From: Prostheceraeus crozeri
Taxonomy: Eukaryota; Platyhelminthes; Polycladida; Euryleptidae
DNA length: 64,000 nucleotides
Direction of reading: 5' to 3'
Assembly (NCBI GenBank): GCA_907163375.1
Contig: CAJQUW010002201.1
Coordinates: 110,001-174,000 of the forward strand
The position numbers were made by a program, and so were the translations under genes. Position 1 is the first letter of the stretch. Each line of letters begins with the position of its first letter. Below the pieces are notes generated by a model, which was given only the letters and a program-made list of their open reading frames with translations, was not told the origin of the DNA and ran no database searches. Positions 48,838 to 60,464 of the stretch are shown here, piece by piece.

Positions 48838-50145
48838 CAGCAACCATTACATTGCCTCAACTCATAATTCTAGCAGCATACTTCTTGATAATGATCAATA
48901 GAATATGAGCGAAACTTTGAAAATTTCATTGTCCCGCTTATTCATTTCAAAAAGAATTTTATCAAGATAAAACAAGACTACAAAAAGAAAAATATCAAAA
49001 GGCATCTTTCCATGCAGCAATGGTTATCCCACAACGATTAAGATTGTTGTGTTACACCCAAGCCTGCAAGAAATCATGGAAAATAGCGGCATGAATTGAA
49101 GAGATTTTTGATTTGTTGCACTCTATTATCGAGATCTTCGAAATCTTCCGAAAGCTGACTCACGTCTACTCAGGTTCTTTCACACTGCCAACAGCCACGC
49201 CAAAAATGATTGTAGAAGTCGATTGCATAAAAAGCTTCCAATCTTGACTTTTTATATCAGTTGCTCAATATTTATTCGATATATACAGGAGGAAAAGTCT
49301 CAATCAGCAAAGTGCGTCAAAAATGAATGGAATAAATCATTCCAGTGACAGAGACGTAGTTCATAGCAAATAGGATTTGTGTCTCACAGGAAAGATATGT
49401 GTAGGTGAGCAAATCCCTCTGATCTTTCAATCCTATTGTTTTCGTAGAAGACATAAATCTAGCTTTACAAAAGAAGTCTCTTCTCCAGTTTTCACCTGCG
49501 CCGCCAACAACTCAGAGCAGAAACTCTCCCAGTACATAGGCTACACCGAATGACTCACACGGAGACAGTGCGCAGATATCGAACGCATTTAAAAGCATGA
49601 ACACGGTGAAATTCTCTACAATTCGACGATAGAAATTCTTATGACAGATCTTCAATGGCTGCTGCCTGCTATGGAAAACAAACATTCAAGTGTCTTTCAT
49701 ATAAGACTTGCAAAGGTCAAAGATGTGAAGAAAATGATTGCTAAAAAGCACGATAACGACGTGAAAACAAGGACAGATGATGAAGTGCAGCGATCCTGTG
49801 AACTGCGAATCACTGACTAACTAGCAGATGCGTTAATGTGACCTGACTTGATACACCGAGGACATGAGGAATCAGCTGAACTCTCTCTCAATACTCAGTG
49901 GTGAAGATTAAACTCATGGACTACTGATGTGCATAGGCGAGAAATGAGTGGCGTAGAGCAGGTGGTTGCAAAATGATAGAACCATGGCCATGACCACGAT
50001 ACAATAATGCAATACATCATACAGCTATTAGCTGCAGATTCTCAAATGTAATTTTTTAGTCTTAAGATCAAAATTTCATTCAAATTGAGTTTATCAATAC
50101 ACAAACATGAATTCTAAAATCATGTTTCCAGCGCTGTGGCCTTGT
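48838..50145. other. Intergenic sequence without recognised feature
   Basis: AT-rich, no element ends or supported ORFs seen. Confidence 0.35.
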
Positions 50146-50345
50146 GGTAGAGTGTTCGCTCTGCGTCCGGGAGGTCTTGGTTCAAACCTTGGTCGGGTCA
50201 AACGAAAGACTTATAAAATAGGTACTCTGCATTCTTGATCAACACAACACAAAAAAATGAGAGCGGGATAAATAACAACTCGATCACATGGAAGAAAGGC
50301 TCCGTGTCTAATGTGCCTCTGAGTATAAACACGGTCTACTTATTT
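50146..50345 (+). repeat. tRNA-headed SINE, family D
   Basis: The head GCTGTGGCCTTGTGGTAGAG is an A box, followed by GGTTCAAACCTTGGTCGG (B box). The body AAAGACTTATAAAATAGGTAC resembles the region following the head in widespread invertebrate SINEs, as I recall them. The tail ends in GAGTATAAACACGGTCTACT. Single copy in this window. Confidence 0.6.
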
Positions 50346-50851
50346 TTGTACATTTGATTTCATTATGTGTTTTTTTATTTACAATGATGAGTTTTCATTG
50401 CAGCATATTTTGAATCTAGATGATCGACAGAACGAAGTCAGCAAAAACCGTTTAGATATCATCATGTTGATATTAAAGCAACATTAAAGTGACTAAGATG
50501 CAAGTGCACTCAAGATTCTCATATCACGTCATCACACATCACAAGTGCATGATAAAACTGTCATGCACTTAGATGCAAAGGGCCTGTCAGCTTTTGCAGT
50601 CCAATATTTACGACTTGATGTTTGAATTCATCAATGCCATTATTCAATGGGATTTAAATTTTTATCAGAATTTTACCAATATGCAACATCGTACGAAGCA
50701 TTCTTGATAACTACGGCCTTAGAAAACCCCGAAATCGTGTAGAAAGACCTCGAAAGCAATCAATAATTGAAATCGACATTTTACAAGAGACATGATAAAC
50801 AAAATCAATAAGAAGGGCCCATGTTCATGCTTCACACTCAAGCCCTGAATT

Positions 50852-51085
50852 CTACAACAACACTAATAACGGGGCTGTTGTCGGACAGACATGATCCTCA
50901 GGTGCTTCCTGGTCAAATAACACGTCACCATCATCATCGGAAATACAATCACGATTATCTTTGATCCAGACGGCTTCCGAGGATTTCTCGGCCTTCATAT
51001 TTATACAGCAGCTGCCACAGTTGATGCAACATCCCCAGCAGGAGGAGATGTAGCCACCCACACCAGCGAGATCCCAACATTCCAT
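50852..51085 (-). other. Cysteine-rich 77-codon ORF, possible small gene or exon
   Basis: The minus-strand ATG at 51085 directly follows an in-frame TAG. The product has a cluster SSCWGCCINCGSCCIN (eight cysteines within residues 3-28 including flanks), then MKAEKSSEAVWI, then an acidic tail with SDDDGD. The DNA here (50850-51400) is clearly less AT-rich than its surroundings. A palmitoylated membrane-anchored peptide would look like this, but no family is recognised. A GC-rich upstream exon or promoter of the Ig gene is another reading. Confidence 0.2.
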
Positions 51086-51399
51086 CTACCGGCCGGCGTG
51101 TGGTAGCCGCTGGTCAACACATCACGACACTCTCTCTGTCCGCGTGATTGCACACAGTCGCTCTGTACACCGCCACCCTGCAATACGACACTGCAGCAAC
51201 ACTGATACACAGGCGGGGCAGTGAAACGTGGAAGAAATTACAGCTTCCGAAGCAGCGAACAGGAATGAGATGATCGAAGACGCGAGAAAATGCCTTGCCT
51301 GATCAAAGATTAAGTCAAGTATGGACAGGGTCATGTTCATAGGTAGATGCTGACCAGGGGGTGGAAATTGCAATATGAGACACCGGAAGCTCATTCATT

Positions 51400-52713
51400 G
51401 AGATATTCTGGTACTATCCCCTCGCTTACAGAAACCTTTTCTTTAGTCTATGTGTTTGAAAGAAGCAAAGTGGAATAAAAGCCTACTCCAAACTCTAACA
51501 AAATCACCTGCGTGTTGTCGATCAGGTAAGCTCTTGTTAGAAGGGTTTTCGTGCTAGCCTGGCTTCGGTGTCACATTTCTTAAGTGAATATCTAAGCGGC
51601 AAATATGGGAATTTCATCTGGTGTTGCATTCAGAAAGGGAACATGACAGGGGGCAGTTTCTCATTTTTTGGCTCGGTCCTGACTCGCGCGCGGCCTGTTT
51701 ATAAAAAGTTAGTCATTATTTGAATGAAAACAGCTGTAAATCACCGGTATGCTTGAATTATCAAAACTATCATATTTCATTATGTCTTCATGTTAATGTA
51801 AGTCCACATGCACAGCCACCAACCAAATGCAATTTCTTATGAATATAAAAAATGTATTTATATTCGCAAAAATGCACATTCATAACTTGAAACATGCAAA
51901 CGTGTGCTTGCAATTGTGACTCGCGTGTGATAGGGAAACTTCCATGTCATCAATTACCTACCCCACCAATAAAATGCTTTGAAAATCATGCAATATCTCG
52001 CAGAAAAGTATCTTGTTACTTGTTTTCTGGAGAAGGCGCGAGTCTCTAAATCCAGCGATAGAATCATTCGTAGGGAGAAGACAATACGTATGTCACGGAG
52101 TCTCATGTCCTAACCATCAATATCAGCTGATATTAGTGGTCGTCATGATATACATGATTGCAAATCGGTGAAGTTAAAGAGGACTTCAGCACATTATTTA
52201 CACTTACACAACAAGATAATTTCTGCTCCTAAAACTAAGAGGGAGGGATGACAAAAGGTGAGCCAAGCCTCAATAGAAGATGAGGGAATATGCGCAGTTG
52301 AACAGGAGAAATGACTACCTACGTGAATCCACGATGCATGAAGACACATCTCTATGACGCTGAGAAGCTCTTTGATAGTAAGGTTTCTCCGGTTTTCTCA
52401 GATGCTACATGATGTTATTGTGATGATCCAAACCATCTATAATCAATTTTATTCTATAAAGTACATGCTCCGATGAAGTCATTTGACGTCGATTATACAT
52501 GAAAGAACATACATTACGCATATCATGTAATAACGCTGCACTTGATGATAGCGATTAAACCGCTATCTTCTAACATTTAAATATTATCTGATATATGCGA
52601 GTGGCAACTTCAAATGAAACTTCTTAATGCCTTGATTGTTATAGCTTCTATCAAGAAACTTTACCTCAGATCTGTTCATTCAGATTCACATGACCAGGTC
52701 TCATGTGATCTCA
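51400..52713. other. Intergenic sequence without recognised feature
   Basis: No ORF, repeat pair or RNA gene supported. Confidence 0.35.
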
Positions 52714-52845
52714 GGTGGTCTCCATAGCAAGTGTTTGGCCTAGAGATCAGTGTGATCGAGTCCTGTGTGTCATTGGAAGTCGACAGGGCATCCTGACTAT
52801 GCAAATTCCTCAACAGTAGAGCTGTGACGTTTAAGGTTCATATAA
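52714..52845 (+). repeat. tRNA-headed SINE, family C copy 2 (damaged)
   Basis: GGTGGTCTCCATAGCAAGTG, TTGGCCTAGAGATC, GATCGAGTCCTG and ATTGGAAGTCGACAGG align with the copy at 34848-35042, with about 20 bases missing from the head and a shorter tail. Confidence 0.65.
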
Positions 52846-53706
52846 TCCCAGACTCATCATCGAAGATGTTTTACCGCAACTTTATTTCAAATCAACTTTT
52901 AAATCGGATTCAGCGATGTGCTGTGGAAGTAATGCAATTGCAAGCCTATCTCTTCAATATGCCTACAATTTCAGTTTCCTGTGAGAACATAGGAGCCTGT
53001 AGGCTGCTATTACCGTGCATGCGATACGGATTGAAGTTTTCGCAAGTTCCGGTCATCTCTGTCCATTACATTGACTGAGACATTGTCTAGTATATTCATT
53101 AACTGCAGATTTCCAGGCACTAGCTACGATCGAATGAACAATAAAGAATGCATTCTTGTCACTTCACCACTTCCTTCCATAGGATGGATGGGCAAGAGTG
53201 CGCAACTTGGACAGGATGAATGACTTAACGTGAGAAGGGAGATATGATGGACAAACTAGTCGTAACACCTTCTCATTCTCCTAATGACTCACGCTAAACC
53301 ATTAACTCAGCAAGATTAGCGGAATAGAAAGAAGCTCTGACAGAGAGGGCGGGGAACTTGAGCGATAATTACAAGAGAAGTAAAGACATATGCTGAAGAA
53401 GAACTGACAGCATGAAGAGGCGTTAACTCAGTTTCGAGCAGATGAATCGATGCAATACAGTGAGATACGTGAATGCGAGAACATGGAGTTACAAAGGGGA
53501 GATCTTGACTGTCTGACTTTCAAGCAGGTGAACACAGAAGTCTACGTGCTACAAATGTAAACCATCAATTCCAGAAGCATGAACCAATTTCAATATTTTC
53601 ATGGAATTTATTTTAACTTTTTCATTTTGAGTTTTCGCCTGGATAAGAAAGCAAATATCTTTCGATGTAATTAGGACATGTGTAATTTACTATAAAATTG
53701 TAATGG

Positions 53707-53908
53707 GTGATGAAAAAATAACCTTCTGCGGATACTAAATTGATTTATTACGATAACCAATATTTCGCCTTGCGGCTTTGTCAAGGTTACAATAAATAAA
53801 GCACTAATTGCGACTTTATTTATTGTAACCTTGACAAAGCCGGAAGGCGAAATATTGGTTATCGTAATAAATCAATTTAGTATCCGCAGAAGGTTATTTT
53901 TTCATCAC
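53707..53908. repeat. 202-bp near-perfect palindrome with a hammerhead-like motif in each arm
   Basis: The arms 53707-53801 and 53814-53908 (95 bases each) are exact inverted copies except for one base pair (53772 G versus 53843 G), around a 12-base spacer. On the plus strand 53831-53863 fits a type I hammerhead layout: TTGACAA in place of CUGANGA, an extra A, stem II GCC-GGAA-GGC, then GAAA. Stem III ATA-TTGGT-TAT follows, then C as the cleavage nucleotide. The same structure lies on the minus strand of the left arm, with loop GCAA. The motif resembles ends of Penelope-like elements (family knowledge). Whether it is an element, a fused pair of tails or a processed hairpin RNA is open. Confidence 0.8.
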
Positions 53909-54812
53909 GCTTCCATTCCGGATACGAGGATCACCTGATTTATTTGGAAAAATTGTAATGAGTAAGAATGTTGAAAACAAAGTGAACTAAAACTTCACTA
54001 GATTTTAATCCACTTGATTTGCCAGATGGATTACCCTGAAATCACATTGACTTCTTACTTGTATTATTACACGTACGTTACACTTGCAACTGTCGTAGCA
54101 TTGCTAAAAAATATATATTTGAAATTGAAGATGAATTCAATAGCCATGCAGTCATATATTCAAGCTCTTTCATTCAACATACGGTAGATGATGACTTAGA
54201 AAAAAGTCAAAGTGAATTGAAGGGACTACATTTAAAACTAATTTTTGCCTTAGGTTGGTAAGGTGAAGGACAAGTAACTTACTTATTCTGCAAGATTTAC
54301 AAAACAAGTAGATAAACTAAATTGCGAAAAGCTTTACATAATTCGTACATGAAATCTCACGATTTGACCTGTACATATATTGAATTACCGTCACTATTTT
54401 ATTAAAACGTTCGGCCTACTGGAAGGAGTTGCATTGCTTTGCCTTTTTGCCTCAAATACAATGAACCTCCCGTACAAAGCCATCAACTAAATTCGTACAT
54501 GTCCAGCTTTTTGGATTGATCATCTAATGATTCATTAAAATGCCCAGCAGGCTAAAAATAAAATTTAAAGTAATAGATACAGCAAACAAGAACTGCAACA
54601 TTTGTTTAAATTCAACCCGCAGTGAGCGACTTACTAATCACACTTGTTAGATGCTGGCTCCATAGGAGTGACATTGTGATTACTAGTCTCTGTTTATCGA
54701 GCTTACAAGTTCCCACTAAATCGAACCTCAAAGCTTTGACCTAAGGAATCATTTGTTATTAACGACCCTGCATGATCTTGCACACTTGAGGGTGAAGTCC
54801 AACTCGTAAAGG
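53909..54812. other. Intergenic sequence without recognised feature
   Basis: AT-rich, nothing supported. Confidence 0.35.
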
Positions 54813-55023
54813 GTGATGTCACGGACCGCCGCGAAAGTCCTCCCCAGAGATCGTAGATCCTGTCACAAGTGCTTAAAGACCTTCAAACATTTGAGGAGGA
54901 TCATGTGTACGATGGACCATTGGGGGGCATGTTCAACCCCAACTAAGAAACGCCAAAATGGACTAGTGGAGAAGGTCCTCCGACATATCCCATCAAATTC
55001 GGCTTTAAAAGAACTCTAGGATT

Positions 55024-55182
55024 GAGTCAAAGAGCCACATTCCACGAAGTACGAATAATAAAATACATGGTCACGACGTTACGAACAGCAAACTGTGCTC
55101 CTTGTCAAGTGAGTTAGCAAGGAACACAGTATATTATATTCTTCTCTTAAATCGTGTTTCGTGGGACGTGGCTACGTGACTC
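55024..55182. mobile_element. Short MITE with folding interior, 159 bp
   Basis: The ends GAGTCAAAGAGCCACATTCC and (inverted) GAGTCACGTAGCCACGTCCC continue CACGAA.. on both sides. The centre carries a second inverted pair (ACTGTGCTCCTTG / CAAGGAACACAGT), so most of the unit folds on itself. No clear target duplication. Confidence 0.6.
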
Positions 55183-55308
55183 TGAAATTTCGGAAAGAAT
55201 ACTTTCCTCCATATTGATTAGCCCTGGGATTGCAAAAAAAACTTGACAAGTTACGACCATTTCATGTCTGTCGATGGGAGCGTACCACCCGCCCTCTTAC
55301 CCTTAAAG

Positions 55309-56152
55309 CAGTGGTGGGCAACGTGTGGCCCGCTACCGCTTCTCATATCTAAAGTGGCCCACTGACATTATTTGAATCGATTATGTGAAAATGATTCACT
55401 CCGACTTCTACCCTTGCGAGGTGCATCTAGGGGTGTGGAATCCTCTTTAGAATTTGCAAAACCATTAATTAACAACTAAATGAGCAATATGATGGCACAA
55501 AAAACAAACATTGACATTCGAATTATCCAACCATGCTCTTTTCGTAATGAATATCTTCTCGCATACGCGATAAATGGTCATCACCTGCGCGAGTTTGTGC
55601 TAAGTCAATAGTATTCAATGCCGTGCTGAGCATGTTTCTCTACGTAATAAACCACGCCTCAATGAACCTTGAAAGAGGCTTTATTAATTAGACCTTGACT
55701 ACAAATGAAGGAATCCAACCGCACGCTTTTGACGTGCCAACATTTTTCAAATATTCTTGCTGAATTCCACTTGTATACTGCTACACTAATATATATTTAC
55801 TACACTATTATATATTAGCACACGACTATCATTTGTGAAGCCCATGCACGGTTTTTGAACACTTAAAAGTACGGAATAAGAGAATATAAAGCCTATAATA
55901 CTGCTTTTTAAAATTGGTGGCCCGCGAACCTTTTCGAGGGTCACTCCTTGTGGCCCACTTTCCCAAATTGGATGCCCACCACCGCCTTTGAGGATCCCTC
56001 ACTCTTGAAAGTATCTCTCATAGATCGAAGTCGGAATGAGTCATCTTCACATCAACGATTCAAATTGATGATGTCAGCAGGCTATTTTAGATATGAGAAG
56101 CGGTGGAGGGCCACCTAATATGACTCGGAGGGACACGCGTTGCCCACTACTG
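55309..56152. mobile_element. hAT-like non-autonomous element with an extra internal end, 844 bp
   Basis: The left end CAGTGGTGGGCAACGTGTGG and the inverted right end CAGTAGTGGGCAACGCGTGT match. The subterminal ACCGCTTCTCATATCTAAA and TTTGAATCG blocks are also inverted across about 120-140 bases. CAGTGGTGGGCA is a familiar hAT terminus. A second hAT-type right end (GCCCACCACCG, with GTGGCCCAC and CGCGGGCCACC behind it) ends near 55984, so two related elements are combined here. No transposase is recognisable. Confidence 0.65.
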
Positions 56153-59100
56153 GGCAAAGGTCTACCTAACCTGAAAATCACTTCGACTCCTGCTTTCAGA
56201 GCTCTACTAGTGCGCTACCGGTACTTTCCAACGTGAAATGAGTGAGATTTCCCCTCCATGTGAACAGAAGAATGACATTTTTTTATCATGACTCAGCCAA
56301 TCTAATTAATACTTGCAATGATCGAATAAAAACTATGAACACGCTACTTCGGAATTCGTTCAATATCAGAGGAATTTTCAAATTTCCTACAAATTTCCGG
56401 ATGTCACCGGTTTTATGACGAATTGAAGCTACAATACGCGTAACACTATTTCAGTCTACAAATCATTCACTAATCTCCAAACTGTGATACACTGCCAACT
56501 GAATGAGGAAAAAGCATAATTAATGGCAACTCATGTTCAATTATGACGACATAACGACAATGCGGGTATGGATGGCATCAATCAACGACTCAACAATCCA
56601 TTTCAGTTGACGCAATCATTCGCAGATTCAGTGTGTAACGTTGCACTTCACCGAACAATGTGTAATAAATAAACAGCACTGCATTAATGAATAAAATCTT
56701 TAGTGGTCACGAGAGCGCAAATTTAGATCTAACATTTATATTGGTGCACACTTTAAGAGGCAATGCGAGTTACACCCACAATACGTAGCACCAAGAGTTA
56801 AGAGTACAGACAGAATTAGCAACGACGCCCCGGTATTTAAGAGATCAACAGAGGATCATCGAAATATTTTGTTCGACTGTCAATCTAATGAGATCATTCA
56901 GATGCTTATTAATCAAACATTCATGTAAATATCATGACATTGAACTGAGCATGCTGATCATGGTTTATTTGCCACCATTGTCACTGAGCTGATCTTAAAA
57001 CCAGTTTCACGGTGAAGCATGTAGGATCAAGTACAAGTCTTTAGGAAAGTTAGCATTTGACATGGAAAAATGAAACAGAAGATTTTTCAGCGAACTTATG
57101 TTATGTAGATCATATAAATGAGAAAACCTGTGATTAATACATTTTGGTATATTTCAGGACTAATATTCCAGTAAATGACACTGCAATAAGACAATCAGTT
57201 ATGATAGTTGATAACACTGTTTCATCAATGTCGATTGGCCCTTCTCAGTTCTGTATCGTGAGAAAGTTTCATTGTTTATTCACCGCCAATGTAACAGATA
57301 CAATCAAACCATGGCTAGAGATATGTCTGCTGAGGTATCACCGCTATCACTGCTGTTTGGTTAGCGAGATCAACTTGCCAGGAATAAAAAACGTACATTA
57401 CATTCAATGTCACACATTTCCTTTCTTATCCTGTGATCTTTGTACTACTTTTCTGGAAGTATGGGCTTGTGATCGTTGGATGTTCGGTCGAGTTTCTCCC
57501 GATATCGTCATTCAAAGTCGATAGGAGGGGCAAGCTTGGGAGAAGAGGAGGAGCCTATACACTTGAGGTTTCCCTCAGCAGATGAGGAAGCAGAAAGAGG
57601 AAAATAAAAAATAGGGGTGAGGATTATCTAGTGGAATAACTACGGAATAACGAGTATAGAAGTCATGTCATTAACTAGGAATGCTAAAAACAGAAGCAGT
57701 GAAAGGATGAGAGGTGAAGAAAACGAACAAGTGAACAACCAAGCTTCTAAACTGAAAATATCACGATGCTCCAGTCTGATCTATATCTACAATCTCCAAA
57801 GTCTGATATATCAGAACCTTACAAGTCCACCATGGAAGGTGCTGTCCCCTCTCCCATCTGCCACTTTTGGGAAGATGATGTCACCAAGCACTGCAAAAAT
57901 CCCCGCTTCTACATTTATCTTACAAAGAACCACCATGTTACTGCACCGCATGATTACTCGTAGATTTATAATGAAGAATGTTCTTCGTTCAACAAATAAA
58001 AGAAATGTCATCTCTAAATGACCATTCAAGCATGCTATTTGATCTCTGGCTATAAAACTTGTGACAATGCCGCCTACTCTTTCCGAATTCTTTCAGATAA
58101 AACGTTGAAGTTGACAGATTTTGTATTCATCCTTGCTGCAGTATGAACATCAAATTTGGATGATGCTCAAACACGACGCCTACATTCACAGAATTAGACA
58201 GGTCGTCTCTTCTTCTGTTTGACTAGAAGGGAAGCATTGGAACATGTAACGTTAATGAAATGGCACAATCTTCTGACTAAATACCATAGCAATCGAACAA
58301 TGAGGAACCAGCTCAACATTAAACACGCCAATTGTGCGAAGTTTCAGTGACTGTTATCAACATAGAAATTGACAACAATAAAATCTCTAGAATGGAAATT
58401 AAGCTTCATGCAATGCACAATAACGGCACATAAATCGTACGCATTTTCACTCAGATGCACCTGCCAACGTCTGTATCATTGGGTTAGAATAAGTCACATG
58501 AGTAAATCGAAGCTTTTAATTGTTTTTTCATGCGCCAACTTAGTTCCCTCAGATGTGCCGCGACCTTGAGTCAATTTCCATTCTAGCGAACTTCAGATAA
58601 ACAGTTTAATTCTATGGTTATCAATCAAACACTTCTGTTATCATAAGCAAAGAGACACAAAGATGTCAAGTTCTACAGAGAAGTTTGTGAACGTTTTTTC
58701 ATGCGCCTGCTAACTTTTTTTAAAATGATCGGAGGACCCAACATTATCGAGAAAACTTCTGCGCAATGATCTGAATTCTTCGAATCTGAAGAAATCGTGG
58801 CAATCGGAGCATTTTGAAGGAATTCAGAGCAATCCGCAAGCGACGCACGACTATTTTTCCTATCTCTGCAAGGTATTAAAAAAATCTTTTTGCCCACTTA
58901 TTAAGTTCCTGCGTGTGCCATCTGTTTGAATCAGTTTGCACTTCTAGCAAAGTGATACAGTTAAACAATCTAATTCTGTGCATACATTTGATAATTACCA
59001 CAGACATGAAAATCGGCCATCGGATCCACAAGGATTCCAGGGCACCGTTTTCGACTCAGATCTTTCGTTATGTTTTGCAACGAATTCATTAAGCACTCTG

Positions 59101-59259
59101 TTTCATTGACCGTTCATAGATGCTTTATATTTGTAGACAAACTGTAGACTACATGTACTGCAGGCAAATTGCACTTAACGAACGTCACGAGACAACTGGA
59201 GCAGTGTTGATTTCGTCCATCGTAACACTCAATTTATTCTGGAAATGCCTTGAGAAAAG
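56153..59259. other. Intergenic sequence, unsupported ORFs only
   Basis: ORFs at 57144-57524 (+), 57665-58021 (+) and 58673-58897 (-) are long for AT-rich DNA but carry no motif. An AACTTAGTTCC / TTAAGTTCC block with trailing TCTAGC and AATTCT words recurs at about 58535-58615 and 58900-58985 as a diverged direct repeat. Confidence 0.3.
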
Positions 59260-60464
59260 TCATGGACCTGAAACGTCCAAAATGTTCTGAGTTGATTTGA
59301 TTTTACTTTTAGTATGAATTATTTTCGGTGGAGAATTTTTGATTTCTAATTTCATGTCATGACAGACTACACATGGGGCTGGAAACAGCTTGAAGTCTGC
59401 TGCCCGCTTCAAAATCACGCCCAGTTTCGTCTCGGATTTAATAATGCATGAAAAATCTGTTTCACAGAAAGAGTACTCAATTTTTTCATTTCCAACGGTC
59501 GAATGTGACAGTTTAACAGGTAGAATATAACGTTTACGGTGTTCTAGAGAAGAACGAAGTAGGCTATATGTCATTACACCTCAATTTTCATGCCAAGATT
59601 AAGCGGCAATACCAGATTTGCATAAAAATGTGACATTTTCATGCATTCTTATCACCAATATTCCACTTTTCCAAATTACTAGCAGTAGATAATTCACTTC
59701 TGACCGCGCACTTCACGTAACAAACAACATACTAACGCCAGATCAGAAAATGCATTTCCATCGAAAGCACGGAGATAGCAGTTCAGCGGAAATTGCTGTA
59801 TATCAATCAGGGCGCTGGTAGAAATTCGCGTAGTAGAAACTCCGGATCCTAATGGCTCGACAGAATCCATTGATTGATATAGGTATACGAACAGTTCCCC
59901 ACACGGATACAGGACATCCCATGTTTCATTAAATCCTATCGGAAGTTCAATCGGAGTGAGTCGAATGATCTGATTAATTCCTATCATAATAGCATCTTTC
60001 TCCATCGAAATTTCAACAGTCCGAATTCGTTGTGTTTATATTTGAGTTTATCAGACATTTTCTGCATATTGTTCGTATCAGTAATGTAACACCGTCATCG
60101 AGGAATTGGTGCGATTGACTTCTTCAGCATAGTCGACCCAGTGACATACATATCTGATCATGAAACTGACTTCAACGTAATTTCTCTCCCATGTCAACAT
60201 TTGACGCTATTGAGATGGTCAAATTTTGCTAGAAAACTGTGATAATCGAGGCTCGGATGTTCTTCGAATTAATAAGAACATAACTTCAGATATGTCAAAT
60301 GCTTTCCATGACATGCATCTCAGAGCAACAATGTTTTCAAAAATATCACGTGTGAGATTCATTTCAACGATATTGTTGCCAACGAATGCAGATATTTTAT
60401 TTTGAAAGCTGAAGAACAAATGATCAGGATCTACGCTAGGGTCTATCTCTATCAGAGCAGAAAC
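59260..60464 (-). other. Possible exons or relics of a cadherin-like gene
   Basis: Three adjacent minus-strand ORFs look protein-like. About 60464-60219 includes VSALIEIDPSVDPDHLFFSF. 60005-59694 includes ISTSALIDIQQFPLNCYLRA followed by FDGNAFSDLAL. 59574-59260 includes KIEYSFCETDFSCIIKSET and ends LEIKNSPPKII. The patterns G.ISTSALID, Y.L.A.DG...D.AL, IEYSF...F.I...T and I..N.PP.I are those of cadherin repeats, though the calcium-binding DxNDN and LDRE motifs are not intact. A pyrimidine-rich acceptor (CTTCGTTCTTCTCTAG) could start the third piece and GTATGT could end the second. Real exons, a pseudogene or chance remain possible. Confidence 0.25.

Noticed and set aside
57144-57524. 126-codon plus-strand ORF preceded by an acceptor-like TATATTTCAG
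   Set aside because: It begins without ATG, shows no domain pattern, and no matching donor or neighbouring exon was found. Length alone is not enough.
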